Positions 46,253 to 54,951 of a stretch of 64,000 bases of DNA are shown here, piece by piece. The notes beneath the pieces were generated by a model. It did not search any database and was not told where the DNA came from. It saw only the letters and a program-made list of their open reading frames with translations. The position numbers were made by a program, and so were the translations under genes. This DNA comes from Pseudotabrizicola sp. (GTDB taxonomy: Bacteria > Pseudomonadota > Alphaproteobacteria > Rhodobacterales > Rhodobacteraceae), in the NCBI RefSeq assembly GCF_030684215.1, contig NZ_JAUXOV010000029.1, positions 44,066-108,065 of the forward strand, given 5' to 3'. Each line of letters opens with the position of its first letter. The stretch's first letter is position 1.

Positions 46253-46413
46253 CCCATGAAACCTATGTCATCATCGCCAAGACCTTTGGACTGATCTACC
46301 TGATGGTCTTCTTCCTGATCGTGGTTTTTCAGACCTACCGCCCGTCGCGCCGCGCCAGTGCCGACCATGCGGCCCGGTCTATCCTGACCGCGGAGGATCG
46401 CCCATGTCGGTAG
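46249..46413 (+). CDS. ccoQ: CcoQ, small cbb3 oxidase subunit
   Basis: Encodes 54 residues, [20 protein letters not shown]..., with one TM helix and the FQTYRPSRR segment typical of CcoQ, which stabilises the complex. Its start overlaps ccoO (ATGA) and its last 10 bp overlap ccoP. Confidence 0.93.
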   Translation: MTHETYVIIAKTFGLIYLMVFFLIVVFQTYRPSRRASADHAARSILTAEDRPCR

Positions 46414-47270
46414 AAGAACGCGATCCCGTCTCGGGGTATCTGACCACCGGGCATGTCTGGAACGGCATCACGGAGCTGAACTCCCCCGTTCCGCGCATCG
46501 TGTTCGCGTTCATGGTGGTGACCCATCTATACGCGCTGGTCGCCTGGTTTCTGCTGCCCGCCTGGCCGTTGGGTCAGACCTTTACCAAGGGGCTTTTGGG
46601 CATCGATCAGAAGACTGCGGTTGCAGCTGACATCGCAGCCGCCAACGCAGATCGGGCCGATTGGATGGACGCGCTCGCGACACATGATTTCGAGACTATC
46701 CGTGCCGACCCCGACCTGATGGCGCGGGCACTGGCGACGGCCGAGCCGTTGTTCGGGCAGAACTGCCAGGTGTGTCACGGTGCGAACGGCATCGGCGGGC
46801 CGGGCTATCCGCGTCTGAATGATAACATCTGGGTCTGGGGCGGCACGGCGGACGAGATTGCCACCACCCTGCGCGTTGGCATCAATGCCGACCACCCTGA
46901 CACCCATTTCGCGCAGATGCCGGCCTTTGGTCGCGATGGTCTGCTGACAGGCACAGAGATTTCCGTTCTGACCGATTATGTCCAGACGTTGGGCGCGGGC
47001 GTAATGGCGGACGATCCGTCTGATGGTGCACTGCTGTTCCAGACAAACTGCGCCGGTTGCCACGGCGAGGATGCCCGCGGGATATCAGGCAGCGGCGCGC
47101 CAAATCTGACGGATGGCGACTGGCTCTATGGCGGGGATGCCACCAACCTGCGTCACGGCCTGGTTGTCGGCCGGCAGGGGCAGATGCCCAGCTGGCAATC
47201 GCGCCTGACCGAAGCCGAGATCCGCGCGATGGCGCTGTATGTCGAGGATTTGTCGGGGACAGCCCCATGA
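46404..47270 (+). CDS. ccoP: CcoP, cbb3 oxidase diheme cytochrome c subunit
   Basis: A 288-residue diheme cytochrome c with an N-terminal TM (residues 31-52). The hemes are at C121-Q-V-C124-H125 and C216-A-G-C219-H220. The preceding GHVWNGITELNSPVPR is the family N-terminal signature. Its stop overlaps the next small gene by 4 bp. Confidence 0.97.
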   Translation: MSVEERDPVSGYLTTGHVWNGITELNSPVPRIVFAFMVVTHLYALVAWFLLPAWPLGQTFTKGLLGIDQKTAVAADIAAANADRADWMDALATHDFETIRADPDLMARALATAEPLFGQNCQVCHGANGIGGPGYPRLNDNIWVWGGTADEIATTLRVGINADHPDTHFAQMPAFGRDGLLTGTEISVLTDYVQTLGAGVMADDPSDGALLFQTNCAGCHGEDARGISGSGAPNLTDGDWLYGGDATNLRHGLVVGRQGQMPSWQSRLTEAEIRAMALYVEDLSGTAP

Positions 47271-47422
47271 CCGCAGCGCGCCACTGGGCAATTCTTGCGG
47301 CCTGCGCCGGGCTGGCGCTGGTCATCGCGGCCAACTGGCAGTTCGTGCGGCTAGCGTTCGACACCGCCCCCGGCTGCGTGCCGGTGGGCGCCGCCCCCCC
47401 TGCTGCAAAACCCGCCTGCTGA
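47267..47422 (+). CDS. small single-helix peptide after ccoP (51 aa)
   Basis: MTAARHWAILAACAGLALVIAA begins a one-TM peptide with a short tail containing PGCVPVG and ending KPAC, so two cysteines would face the periplasm. The ATGA overlap with ccoP and 12-bp gap to the next gene argue it is translated. I recognise no family; a thiol or copper-binding assembly role is conceivable but unsupported. Confidence 0.6.
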   Translation: MTAARHWAILAACAGLALVIAANWQFVRLAFDTAPGCVPVGAAPPAAKPAC

Positions 47423-47434
47423 GGAAAGGACACC

Positions 47435-48244
47435 ATGCTTGAACCCCTTCCCGCCATCGCCCCAAGGGTCCGCCCCGACACCGTCCTCGCGCGCGACCTT
47501 CCGCGTCTGGCCGCGCTGGAATGGCTGGGGGCCGGATGGTCTGATCTGCGCGCCAGTCCGGTACAAAGCCTGGCTTATGGTCTGGCCGTCTTTGCGCTTT
47601 CCATCCTGGTGATCTGGGGGCTGATTGCGGTTGGCCTGCCTTCGCTGATCCTGCCTGCGCTGTCGGGCTTTCTGGTGGTGGGTCCGCTGCTGGCGATCGG
47701 CCTTTATGAAAAAAGCCGTCGTTTGCAGGCGGGGCAGCCGGTAACATTGGCAAACATGATCGTGACGCATCCGCGATCGGGTGGGCAGCTGGTGTTCGCG
47801 GGGCTGCTGCTGTGCCTGCTGGTCATGCTATGGCTGCGCGCGGCGGACCTTTTGTATGCGTTGTTTTACGGGCTGTTGCCGTTTCCAGGGTATGACCAGT
47901 TCCTTGGTCAATTGCTGACCACCCCGCGCGGTTGGGCGCTAATCGGGGTGGGGTCTGCGGTTGGCGGCCTGTTCGCGGCCCTCGCCATGGCGATCAGCCT
48001 GTTTTCCATCCCAATGCTGCTCGAACGCCGGGTCGATGCGCTGACCGCCCTTGGCACCAGCTTTGCGCTGACAACGCAGAACCTGCGGGCAGTATTGCCG
48101 TGGGGGGCCATCGTTGTGGCCGGCTTCGCGTTGTCGGCCGCGACGCGCCTGCTGGGCCTGATGGTGATCTTTCCGTTGCTGGGGCATGGCACCTGGCACG
48201 CCTGGGTCTCGATGCGGCCCGCAGTGCGGGGGGCGGAACCATGA
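47435..48244 (+). CDS. DUF2189 family integral membrane protein
   Basis: A 269-residue, about six-TM protein with the DUF2189 pattern WSDLRASPVQSLAYGLAVFA, GFLVVGPLLAIGLYEKSRR and VDALTALGTSFALTTQNLRA. Unknown function. Tight coupling (12 bp after the small peptide, 4-bp overlap with ccoS) suggests a role in oxidase assembly or respiration. Confidence 0.85.
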   Translation: MLEPLPAIAPRVRPDTVLARDLPRLAALEWLGAGWSDLRASPVQSLAYGLAVFALSILVIWGLIAVGLPSLILPALSGFLVVGPLLAIGLYEKSRRLQAGQPVTLANMIVTHPRSGGQLVFAGLLLCLLVMLWLRAADLLYALFYGLLPFPGYDQFLGQLLTTPRGWALIGVGSAVGGLFAALAMAISLFSIPMLLERRVDALTALGTSFALTTQNLRAVLPWGAIVVAGFALSAATRLLGLMVIFPLLGHGTWHAWVSMRPAVRGAEP

Positions 48245-48435
48245 ACCATCTGTTTCTGATACCTGTGTCGATTGCGCTTGGCCTTACTAGTCTTGGTGCC
48301 TTCTTCTGGTCGATGCGTCACAATCAGTATGATGATCTTGACGGCGCGGCAGCCCGCATTTTGACCACACCCGACCAGCCCCTGCCGCTCCCCGAACCGT
48401 CGAGAAAAAGCGAGGTGCAACCGGATGCTGGCTGA
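48241..48435 (+). CDS. ccoS: CcoS, cbb3 oxidase assembly protein
   Basis: A 64-residue one-TM protein: MNHLFLIPVSIALGLTSLGAF, then the CcoS hallmark FFWSMRHNQYDDLDGAAARIL. CcoS is needed for heme and copper insertion into CcoN. CcoG, CcoH and CcoI genes are not found here and are presumably elsewhere. Confidence 0.92.
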   Translation: MNHLFLIPVSIALGLTSLGAFFWSMRHNQYDDLDGAAARILTTPDQPLPLPEPSRKSEVQPDAG

Positions 48436-48438
48436 AAC

Positions 48439-48723
48439 ATGACGGTCGTCACCATCACGACGAATGGCTTCGAGGTGGACGCATCAGTGATCGCGTCAGC
48501 CTTCGGCATTGATCCCTCCACCCTCCAGGCGCGGATGCGCGCTGGCGAGGTCACCAGTCTGTGCGAAGCAGGCGTGGACGCTGACCTCGGCCGCTTTCGG
48601 CTGACCTTCCGCCATGCAGGACGGGCCTTGCGGTTGACGGTGGATGCGGACGGTCAGGTGCTGACGCGGGCTATGTTTCCCGTCGGCGTCGCCAAGGCCA
48701 ATCGCACCCCACCAGCCGATTAA
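48439..48723 (+). CDS. DUF6522-like small protein
   Basis: A 94-residue soluble protein, MTVVTITTNGFEVDASVIAS..., intact homologue of the broken gene at 9685-9958. Conserved points are the A-AF-I/L helix, CEAGVDADLGRFRLTF and LTVDADGQVL. Assignment to DUF6522 is from memory of the family and only moderately sure. It ends the cco operon. Both copies sit near an nsrR gene. Confidence 0.65.
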   Translation: MTVVTITTNGFEVDASVIASAFGIDPSTLQARMRAGEVTSLCEAGVDADLGRFRLTFRHAGRALRLTVDADGQVLTRAMFPVGVAKANRTPPAD

Positions 48724-48775
48724 GGACGACGGCTTCGGTTCGGCTACCGGATGAAGCCTCTCGGCCTAGTGTGCA

Positions 48776-49186
48776 TCAGGCGCGTGGTGATCCGGGCATC
48801 CTCCCGCGCCAAAGAAAGATCGCGATGCCGATCCAAACCGCCGCGCGCAGGATCATCGCGCCAACCGTACGCGCCTCAAAGGCTCCGCCGCGCAAGACGT
48901 GCAGGCCGAACAGGCCAAAAACCGCCAGAACGGCCAGTGCCAGCGCGATGGCAAGCGGGCCAGCCCAGGGTTTGCGCATCACAATCCCGACCCCTGCCAG
49001 CACATAGGCGAAGCCCGACAGGAAGTTGAACCACAGTACGAAGGGTACCGCGTTACCCACGGCACCTTGCGCGGCAGCACCGCCGAAAAGTGCCTGTCCG
49101 CCGGAAACGATGGTCAATGCCCCGAACACCACAGCGATGCCCGCTGCGACCCAAATACCCGTTCCTCGTGAGGGTGTCGTCGTCAT
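48776..49186 (-). CDS. four-TM membrane protein, last gene of exporter operon
   Basis: A 136-residue hydrophobic protein with four TM helices (about 11-30, 45-68, 74-96, 105-125) starting MTTTPSRGTGIWVAAG. It overlaps the ABC ATPase gene by 4 bp. No family recognised; its convergent neighbour is the DUF6522-like gene 52 bp away. Confidence 0.72.
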   Translation of the reverse strand: MTTTPSRGTGIWVAAGIAVVFGALTIVSGGQALFGGAAAQGAVGNAVPFVLWFNFLSGFAYVLAGVGIVMRKPWAGPLAIALALAVLAVFGLFGLHVLRGGAFEARTVGAMILRAAVWIGIAIFLWRGRMPGSPRA

Positions 49187-49896
49187 GGCGTGTCTCCCTT
49201 GTCATTTTCCAGCCGCCCGTCCCGCAGGTGGAACAGGCGATCAAACCGATCGAGTATCTTTTCGTCATGCGTTACCGCGATGATGCAGGCGTCCTGTTCG
49301 CTGGACAGTTTGCGCAACAGGTCCATCACGATTCCGGCGCGCTTGCTGTCAAGCGCCGCCGTGGGTTCATCTGCCAGGATGATGCGCGGGCTGTTGGCCA
49401 GCGCGCGGGCGATTGCCACCCGCTGCGCCTCGCCGCCCGACAACAGCGCAGGCATGGCGCGGGCGCGGTGGCCGACCTCAAGGTAATCCAGCAGTTCCTG
49501 CGCGCGGGCCTGCGCCTGAGCGGGGGTCTTTCCCGCCAGTTGCAGCACCAGCGCCACATTGTCGGTGGCGTTCAGAAAGGGCAGCAGGTTATGGGCCTGA
49601 AAGATGAACCCGATCTTGTCCAGCCGCAGGCGGCGCAGGTCGCCGCGCAGCCATTTGCCATCATAAACCATTTCGCCGTCAAGACTGACCTGCCCCTCTG
49701 ACGGGTCAATGATACAGCCGATGATGTTTAGCAGCGTGGTTTTGCCCGACCCGGACGGGCCCAGCAGCGCCACCACCTCGCCCGCATGCACCCGCAGATC
49801 CACGTTGCGCAGGGCGTCAACGCGGGCTTCGCCGTCCCCGTAATGCTTGGCGACTCCCTTGATGTCCACGATCACGCGGCGACTGTCATCGGTCAT
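49183..49896 (-). CDS. ABC exporter ATP-binding protein (DevA/LolD-like)
   Basis: A 237-residue MacB/DevA-type ATPase from MTDDSRRVIV. It has Walker A GPSGSGKTT (about 46-54), signature LLSGGEAQRVAIARAL and Walker B ILADEPTAALD. A longer open frame upstream overlaps the permease and was rejected. Part of a TetR-MFP-permease-ATPase unit. Confidence 0.92.
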   Translation of the reverse strand: MTDDSRRVIVDIKGVAKHYGDGEARVDALRNVDLRVHAGEVVALLGPSGSGKTTLLNIIGCIIDPSEGQVSLDGEMVYDGKWLRGDLRRLRLDKIGFIFQAHNLLPFLNATDNVALVLQLAGKTPAQAQARAQELLDYLEVGHRARAMPALLSGGEAQRVAIARALANSPRIILADEPTAALDSKRAGIVMDLLRKLSSEQDACIIAVTHDEKILDRFDRLFHLRDGRLENDKGDTP

Positions 49897-49897
49897 A

Positions 49898-51031
49898 TCA
49901 GCCCCCCAAAGCCGTGGCAGGGTCCACCTTGAGCGCCGCGCGCACGCCAAGACCCGAGGCCAGCACACAAACCACCAGAATGATCCCCGCCAGTGCCAGC
50001 GCGTTGACTGGTTCCAGCAGCACGCGGCGCGGGAAGTAGTCCTTGACCGTCAAGATCAGCCCCAACCCCAGCGTCAGCCCCACCGCCCCCAGCGCCAGGG
50101 ATTGCTGCACGATCAGCCCGATGATCACGCGGTCAGATGCGCCGATCAGTTTCAGTGTGGCGATCTGTTTCAGCTTTTCCATCGTCATCGTGTATATGAT
50201 CAGCGCAATCACCACGGCGGACACCGTCAGCAGAATGCCAAGGAACAGGCCGATCTGCTTGCGCGCCTTGTCCACCACAGACTTGATCAGGATGTCTTCC
50301 TGCTCGGCTTGGGTCAGCGCCGACAGATGTTTCCACTGCCGCACCGTGTGGGCGACGTTTTGCGCGTCTACATTCGGGTCCAGGCGCGCAATCACCGCCG
50401 CAACCGTAGCACCGCTGGTCACACTTGCGCCGCGCGCCGCTTGTACGCGGGCGGCGGGGGGCGCAAGCTGGGTTTGCAGCACCTGCGCATCGGCCAGCGT
50501 CAGAAAGACCGCCGGATCGCCGCCAGAATTCATCGTGTCGCGCACCAGCCCCACCACGGTGAACCGGTTGCGCCCCAATATCAGTGTATCGCCCGGCACC
50601 AGCCCGGTCTTGGCATCGGCCACCAGTTCGAAATGGCTGGCCTCCAACCCGCGCCCGCGGATGATGGTCTGCGGCCCGCCGAGGCGACCACGCTCATAAC
50701 CAATAACATAGAGCCGCAGCGTGGCGCCTTCAAACGGGGCCTCGACGGTCTGATAAGTGATGCTGCCCGCCTGCGCCACGCCATGCAAGCGCGCCACTGC
50801 ATCGCGGGTGTCGCCCGGGATCTTGGAGGCCTCGGCGAACGGGCCTTGCGTTTCCGCCTCGACCACCCAGAGGTCGGCCTGCGGGGCCTTCACGATGTTC
50901 AGCGCATCGGCCACAAGGCCGTTGTAGATGCCCATCATCGCCAGAACGACTGTCATTAAGAGCCCCAGTCCCAGGCAGGTAAGCAGAAAACGGAAAAGGT
51001 TGTGGCGCACATCGCGGAAGGCGAGGTTCAT
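49898..51031 (-). CDS. ABC exporter permease, FtsX/DevC-like
   Basis: A 377-residue permease with one N-terminal TM (LFRFLLTCLGLGLLMTVVLAM), a large periplasmic domain (about 40-255) and three C-terminal TM helices around MEKLKQIATLKLIGASDRVI, the FtsX-family hallmark. It overlaps the membrane fusion protein gene by 4 bp and precedes the ATPase by 1 bp. Confidence 0.9.
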   Translation of the reverse strand: MNLAFRDVRHNLFRFLLTCLGLGLLMTVVLAMMGIYNGLVADALNIVKAPQADLWVVEAETQGPFAEASKIPGDTRDAVARLHGVAQAGSITYQTVEAPFEGATLRLYVIGYERGRLGGPQTIIRGRGLEASHFELVADAKTGLVPGDTLILGRNRFTVVGLVRDTMNSGGDPAVFLTLADAQVLQTQLAPPAARVQAARGASVTSGATVAAVIARLDPNVDAQNVAHTVRQWKHLSALTQAEQEDILIKSVVDKARKQIGLFLGILLTVSAVVIALIIYTMTMEKLKQIATLKLIGASDRVIIGLIVQQSLALGAVGLTLGLGLILTVKDYFPRRVLLEPVNALALAGIILVVCVLASGLGVRAALKVDPATALGG

Positions 51032-52188
51032 GGGGTACCCCCCGCCACGCGGGCCATCCGGTCCTCGGCCAGACCCTTGACCGGGCTGGCCACGATCTGC
51101 GCGCCGTTGGGTAAGCCTGAAACGACTTCCACCCGCGCATCTTCGGTGCGGTGGCCAAAGATCAGCGGCATTTGGACAAGTCGCCCGTCTTGCAGTGTCC
51201 AGACGCGACCCTGATGGCCGTCGAACCCCTGAATGGCGACCTCCGGTACCAGCAGGCTATCGGTCAGGGTGGCAGTGGTGATGCGCACCTCGGCCTGTTC
51301 ACCCAGAAACACCTGATCGGGGCAATCTGTGCAACTGAGCCAGACCCGGCGTTCCTCGTTGACCCGGTCGCTTTCGATACCTATGCGCATAACGGCACCG
51401 GAATAAACTGAATGCGGCAACGACCGCAGCCGGATCTCGGCTGGTTGGCCAAGCGCCAGATCCCCAGCCCGCCCCTCGTCGATATAGGTCTGAACCCACA
51501 CCGTTGTTGGGTCCATCAAGGTGAATATCACGTCCCCCGCGCGCACCACCGTGCCCGCTTCGGCGTGGCGCTGCACAACGACAGAATTGAAGGGGGCGAT
51601 CAGGTCGTGATGCGCGAGCAAGTTCTGTTCATAAAGTAGTGCAGCTCGTGCATCAGCCGCTTGCGCGCGGAGCACCGCGACATCGCTTTGCGCCACGGTC
51701 AGCTCGGCTGCGGCCACATCGACATCGCGCTGCGCCTCCTCGGCCGAAGTCGTGGCGACCGTGTTGCGGGATGCCAAGTCCTGCTGCCGGGCATTGGCTG
51801 CCTTGCGTTGGGAAAGCACTGCCTGCGCCCGCGTGACATTGGCCTCGGCTTTCAGGATCGCGGCATCCGAAGCAGCGACACCCGCCTCGGCTCGCGCCAC
51901 TCGGGCCTGTTGCCCTGCGGGGTGCAGCCGGGCCAGCATCTGGCCTTTGGTCACCGCATCGTTGCTGTCCACCAGAAGCTCGGCCAACGCCGCGCCAACC
52001 TCGAAACTAATCTTCGACACGATCCGCGCCTCCACCGTGCCGATGCCGTAGACCCGCACCTCAGTGCTTTGGGCCATTGTGACCACGGGCACAAACACCG
52101 GACGTTCGGTCAGAAAGAACCAACTGCCGATTGCGACGACGCCCATGGCGGCAAGTACGAAAATCGTGCGTCTTGAAATGAAGTTCAT
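51028..52188 (-). CDS. periplasmic membrane-fusion protein, HlyD/DevB-like
   Basis: A 386-residue adaptor: N-terminal TM (TIFVLAAMGVVAIGSWFFL), lipoyl-type halves (EVGAALAELLVDSNDAVTKGQMLARL and HDLIAPFNSVVVQRHAEAGTVV), a long alpha-helical hairpin in between, then beta-barrel domains. With the FtsX-type permease and ATPase it forms a DevBCA-like tripartite exporter; substrate unknown. Confidence 0.9.
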   Translation of the reverse strand: MNFISRRTIFVLAAMGVVAIGSWFFLTERPVFVPVVTMAQSTEVRVYGIGTVEARIVSKISFEVGAALAELLVDSNDAVTKGQMLARLHPAGQQARVARAEAGVAASDAAILKAEANVTRAQAVLSQRKAANARQQDLASRNTVATTSAEEAQRDVDVAAAELTVAQSDVAVLRAQAADARAALLYEQNLLAHHDLIAPFNSVVVQRHAEAGTVVRAGDVIFTLMDPTTVWVQTYIDEGRAGDLALGQPAEIRLRSLPHSVYSGAVMRIGIESDRVNEERRVWLSCTDCPDQVFLGEQAEVRITTATLTDSLLVPEVAIQGFDGHQGRVWTLQDGRLVQMPLIFGHRTEDARVEVVSGLPNGAQIVASPVKGLAEDRMARVAGGTP

Positions 52189-52802
52189 TTGGTTTTCTCC
52201 GACGCGGGCTGTGGTCTGAACAGGTCAAGCTGGCAGGCAAGCAGGCGGCTGCCCTCGTCCTCCAGCGAAAAGACCCGCTGACCAAGCGACCAGCGGATCG
52301 CGAGGCCTTGGACAAGGGAAATCAGCAGAATGGCCCCGTCCTTGGGTGCAAGATCGCCTCGAAACACGCCCGTTGCGCTGCCCTCGGCCAGCGTCTCGAC
52401 CAACAGGGTCTGAAACTGGGTCATCAACGCGACGAATTGGGCGCGCAGAGCGGCATTCTCGGTGTGAAGTTCGCGGGAGTGCAGAATGGCGGGGATTGCA
52501 GGATGGGCTGCTATCTGGCGCAGTTGCACGGTGATCAAGGCGGTCACCCGTTTCTGCGGTGTCGTTTCGGCCGCCAGCGCGACCTCCCATGCTGCGGTCA
52601 TCGTCAGTGCAATATGCTCGGCCACAGCGAACCAAAGATCTTGCTTCGTCGGAAAGTGACGGAAAATTCCCGGCTGCGTGACGGCAACCGCCTTGGCCAG
52701 AGCAACAGTTGTCAACCGGTCTGGGCCAAGCTCGTCCGCCAGTCGTAGCATGGCGGCCACGATCTCGGTCTTTCGGAGTTCCGCTGATTTTCGAGCCCTC
52801 AA
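52185..52802 (-). CDS. TetR family regulator of the exporter
   Basis: A 205-residue repressor with an N-terminal HTH (LTTVALAKAVAVTQPGIFRHFPTKQDLW). The best start is a TTG at 52802, since no ATG lies before the HTH. It overlaps the MFP gene by 4 bp, so it is the first gene of the operon and likely autoregulates it. An AT-rich TTAGTTATTGATTACTCAC stretch at 52816-52834 could hold its operator. Confidence 0.85.
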   Translation of the reverse strand: MRARKSAELRKTEIVAAMLRLADELGPDRLTTVALAKAVAVTQPGIFRHFPTKQDLWFAVAEHIALTMTAAWEVALAAETTPQKRVTALITVQLRQIAAHPAIPAILHSRELHTENAALRAQFVALMTQFQTLLVETLAEGSATGVFRGDLAPKDGAILLISLVQGLAIRWSLGQRVFSLEDEGSRLLACQLDLFRPQPASEKTK

Positions 52803-53069
52803 GGCCTTGAACCTTAGTTAGTTATTGATTACTCACTTTATCATAAGCCCTTTGATACTGTCAACTGTCGCCCTGCTCAACCTGCGACAAGGGGCTATCG
52901 GCAATGAACGGTTTTCAGGGTTCGTGGTTCGTTCAGACGGGACCCACTGTTGGGTTTTCATCGAAGACTGCGCAGAAAAAAATGTTCAAAGACAACCCGC
53001 TATTGGCTGCCACGATCATGCGCAAATCTCATTCATCGTCACAGCGCGTCCGTGAACAGCCAAGACTGC

Positions 53070-53089
53070 CGGGGAGTGGACAGAACATG
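53070..53089 (+). repeat. left terminal inverted repeat of the IS
   Basis: Matches the right end at 54517-54536 in inverted orientation with one mismatch in 20 bp. Confidence 0.85.
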
Positions 53090-53092
53090 GGG

Positions 53093-54457
53093 TCATGCGG
53101 CGCGTTTTCTGTTTGCGACGGTCAGCCGACCATCGAGAACTGCGGCCCTTGTGACGGCTACTCGGTGAGCCCCTTTTGGGCGACCACCGCATCCTTCTGC
53201 GCTTTCCCATGCGGGCATTGGCAATGTCATCGACTGATCCTTCGGCACGAGATGACGAGATGGGCAGCCCGTTACGGTACCGGCGGCCATAGTCGACGAG
53301 GGATTCCATGTTGTTCGCGAGATAGGTGTACAGTGTCTCGCATCGGGCCCGCACACGAGCGGCAGCGGTGCGGACAGCCAGAGGTTCTTCCGCAAGGCGG
53401 ATGCAATCGAGGATGAGCCCCTTCAGATATGTTTCCGCGACCCGTGCTCTGCCATGCCAAAGCCACCAGCGGAGGCTTTTTGCGGGGGGCTGGAACAGCA
53501 CCGAAATTCCAGTGAATCCCGGTATCTGGACGAAACCCTGAACGGCTGCCTCGACATGCTGCACACGCATCGAAATGTGCCACCAGTCGAGGATATGCTT
53601 CACTTGGCCGTCGCCACCTATGGCACTTCGAATGAGGTTCGGGAGAGCAAGCTCGCCGTCCGAGATCACCGTCAACAGACGACCCCGCTTCCATCCAAAG
53701 CCTGACAGCTCATCTCGCATACGGCTGCCTGGTGATGCCGTCGCATTGGCGACCAAGCCAAATCTTCGGCACATATCGCGGCTCTCAATCTTGCCGACCA
53801 CAATATCCAGGTGCCGCTGCTGATACTCCGGTCGACAGCGGATATGTGCACCGTCCAGAAAAACCGTCAAACCACCTTGGGGCGGTGCTTTAACGGGATC
53901 GCCTGATGCCCTTCGACTTTTCTCGAGCCCATTGGCTACTCTTCCCAACCGGTCACGCACCGTGGTGTGACGGGGCGGATGGCAGGGGAGGAAGCTCTTC
54001 ATCAGCCGCGCGGCTTCGCGAAAAGAATGCCGGGACCCAAGCTCCGCATGTAGCCGCTGCAGCTCCGGGGTAGCCCGGTCTGGAAAGAAATGGGCCAGCG
54101 GAGAAATAGGTCCGCCGGGCATCGCCGCTGACCTGGCATCACAAGAACAGCGTAAGCGGCGCGCGCGGCTTTGACCCGAACCCGGCCAAAGAGCGTGTCG
54201 AGATCGCGCGTGCGATAGTCATGAATGGCACGAACCGACGCGCAATCCGGGCATACGCGGCTTTCTCGAATGATCTCATCGACCTGGTCGTAAAGGACTA
54301 CCCTCTGGATCTGTTCGACGATCCTTTTCCCATCCTCAAGGCGCAGCCCGATCCCGTCTGGACAGGTCAAGCGGTAGGGTTGAGAAATGCCTTCAAGCTG
54401 ATGAGTGCGCATCTCCCCGCTGTCGAAGGTCGTTTCGACCGTAATCCGAACGTCCAT
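53093..54457 (-). pseudogene. ISKra4-type transposase, two frameshifts
   Basis: The N-terminal part (MDVRITVETTFDSGE, with the zinc-ribbon-like CPDCASVRAIHDYRTR) ends its frame near 54122. A -1 shift leads into GGPISPLAHFFPDRATPEL and the catalytic core (TVFLDGAH, VISDGELALPNLI, HILDWWHISMR). Near 53175 a second shift at a run of four A leads to the proper C-terminus GAHRVAVTRAAVLDGRL, stopping at 53093. Without the second shift the frame runs out of the element to 53016. An active transposase is unlikely unless the shifts are sequence errors. Confidence 0.78.
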
Positions 54458-54516
54458 GGCAGCCCCCCAACGCAAAGAACTCACCTTAGCACGGACCGCA
54501 ACGACGAAGATGACCC

Positions 54517-54536
54517 CCATGTTTTGTCCACTCCCC
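54517..54536 (-). repeat. right terminal inverted repeat of the IS
   Basis: Reverse complement begins GGGGAGTGGACAAAACATGG, the partner of 53070-53089. Confidence 0.85.
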
Positions 54537-54609
54537 GCATTATAACGGATTTAAAGGCAGCGCGACAATTGCTCATGCTGCTGGGCCCAGATGGATTGCA
54601 ACTCCTGCA

Positions 54610-54930
54610 CGTGCATACTGCACGGTGATCCGTGGCACGCCGCTCCTGCTGCAACTTTGGCTTCTGTAGTTCGGCCTGGGGTCCCTGTTTCCATATTTCC
54701 CTGGTTTGCGGGAAAGTTTCTTGTGGCCGATCCTGCGCGAGGCTTGGCCCTATGCAGTGCTGTCTCTGACGATGAGTGCTGCAGGCTACTCCGGCGAAGT
54801 GATGCGCGGGGCGTTCAAAGGAGTCGCACACGGGCAGCTTGAGGCGGCCAAGGCAATGGGTGTGCCAGCCTTCACGGCCTTTCGGCGCATCTGGCTTCCT
54901 CAGGCCGGTCTTGTATCCCTTGCAGGCAGA
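54610..54930 (+). pseudogene. remnant of polar amino-acid ABC transporter permease
   Basis: In frame from about 54610 the text reads RAYCTVIRGTPLLLQLWLL, an in-frame TAG, then FGLGSLFPYFPWF. After a shift near 54705 comes SLTMSAAGYSGEVMRGAFKG and GQLEAAKAMGVPAFTAFRRI with WLPQA. This is the HisM/GlnP permease core, including the EAA-type loop. N- and C-terminal parts are missing. The remnant starts about 75 bp from the IS end. Confidence 0.75.
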
Positions 54931-54951
54931 TCAGGGGTTTAACCCCATGCT

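Larger units (their letters stand above)
53070..54536. mobile_element. ISKra4-like insertion sequence (degenerate)
   Basis: A 1467-bp element bounded by inverted repeats. The left end reads GGGGAGTGGACAGAACATGG and the right end, reverse-complemented, GGGGAGTGGACAAAACATGG (one mismatch over 20). It contains one transposase gene on the minus strand, broken by two frameshifts. I see no target-site duplication (left flank AAGACTGCC, right flank GCATTATAA), which suggests flanking deletion after insertion. Confidence 0.8.

Noticed and set aside
53454..53823. Plus-strand frames within the IS
   Set aside because: Antisense to the transposase core, no independent features.
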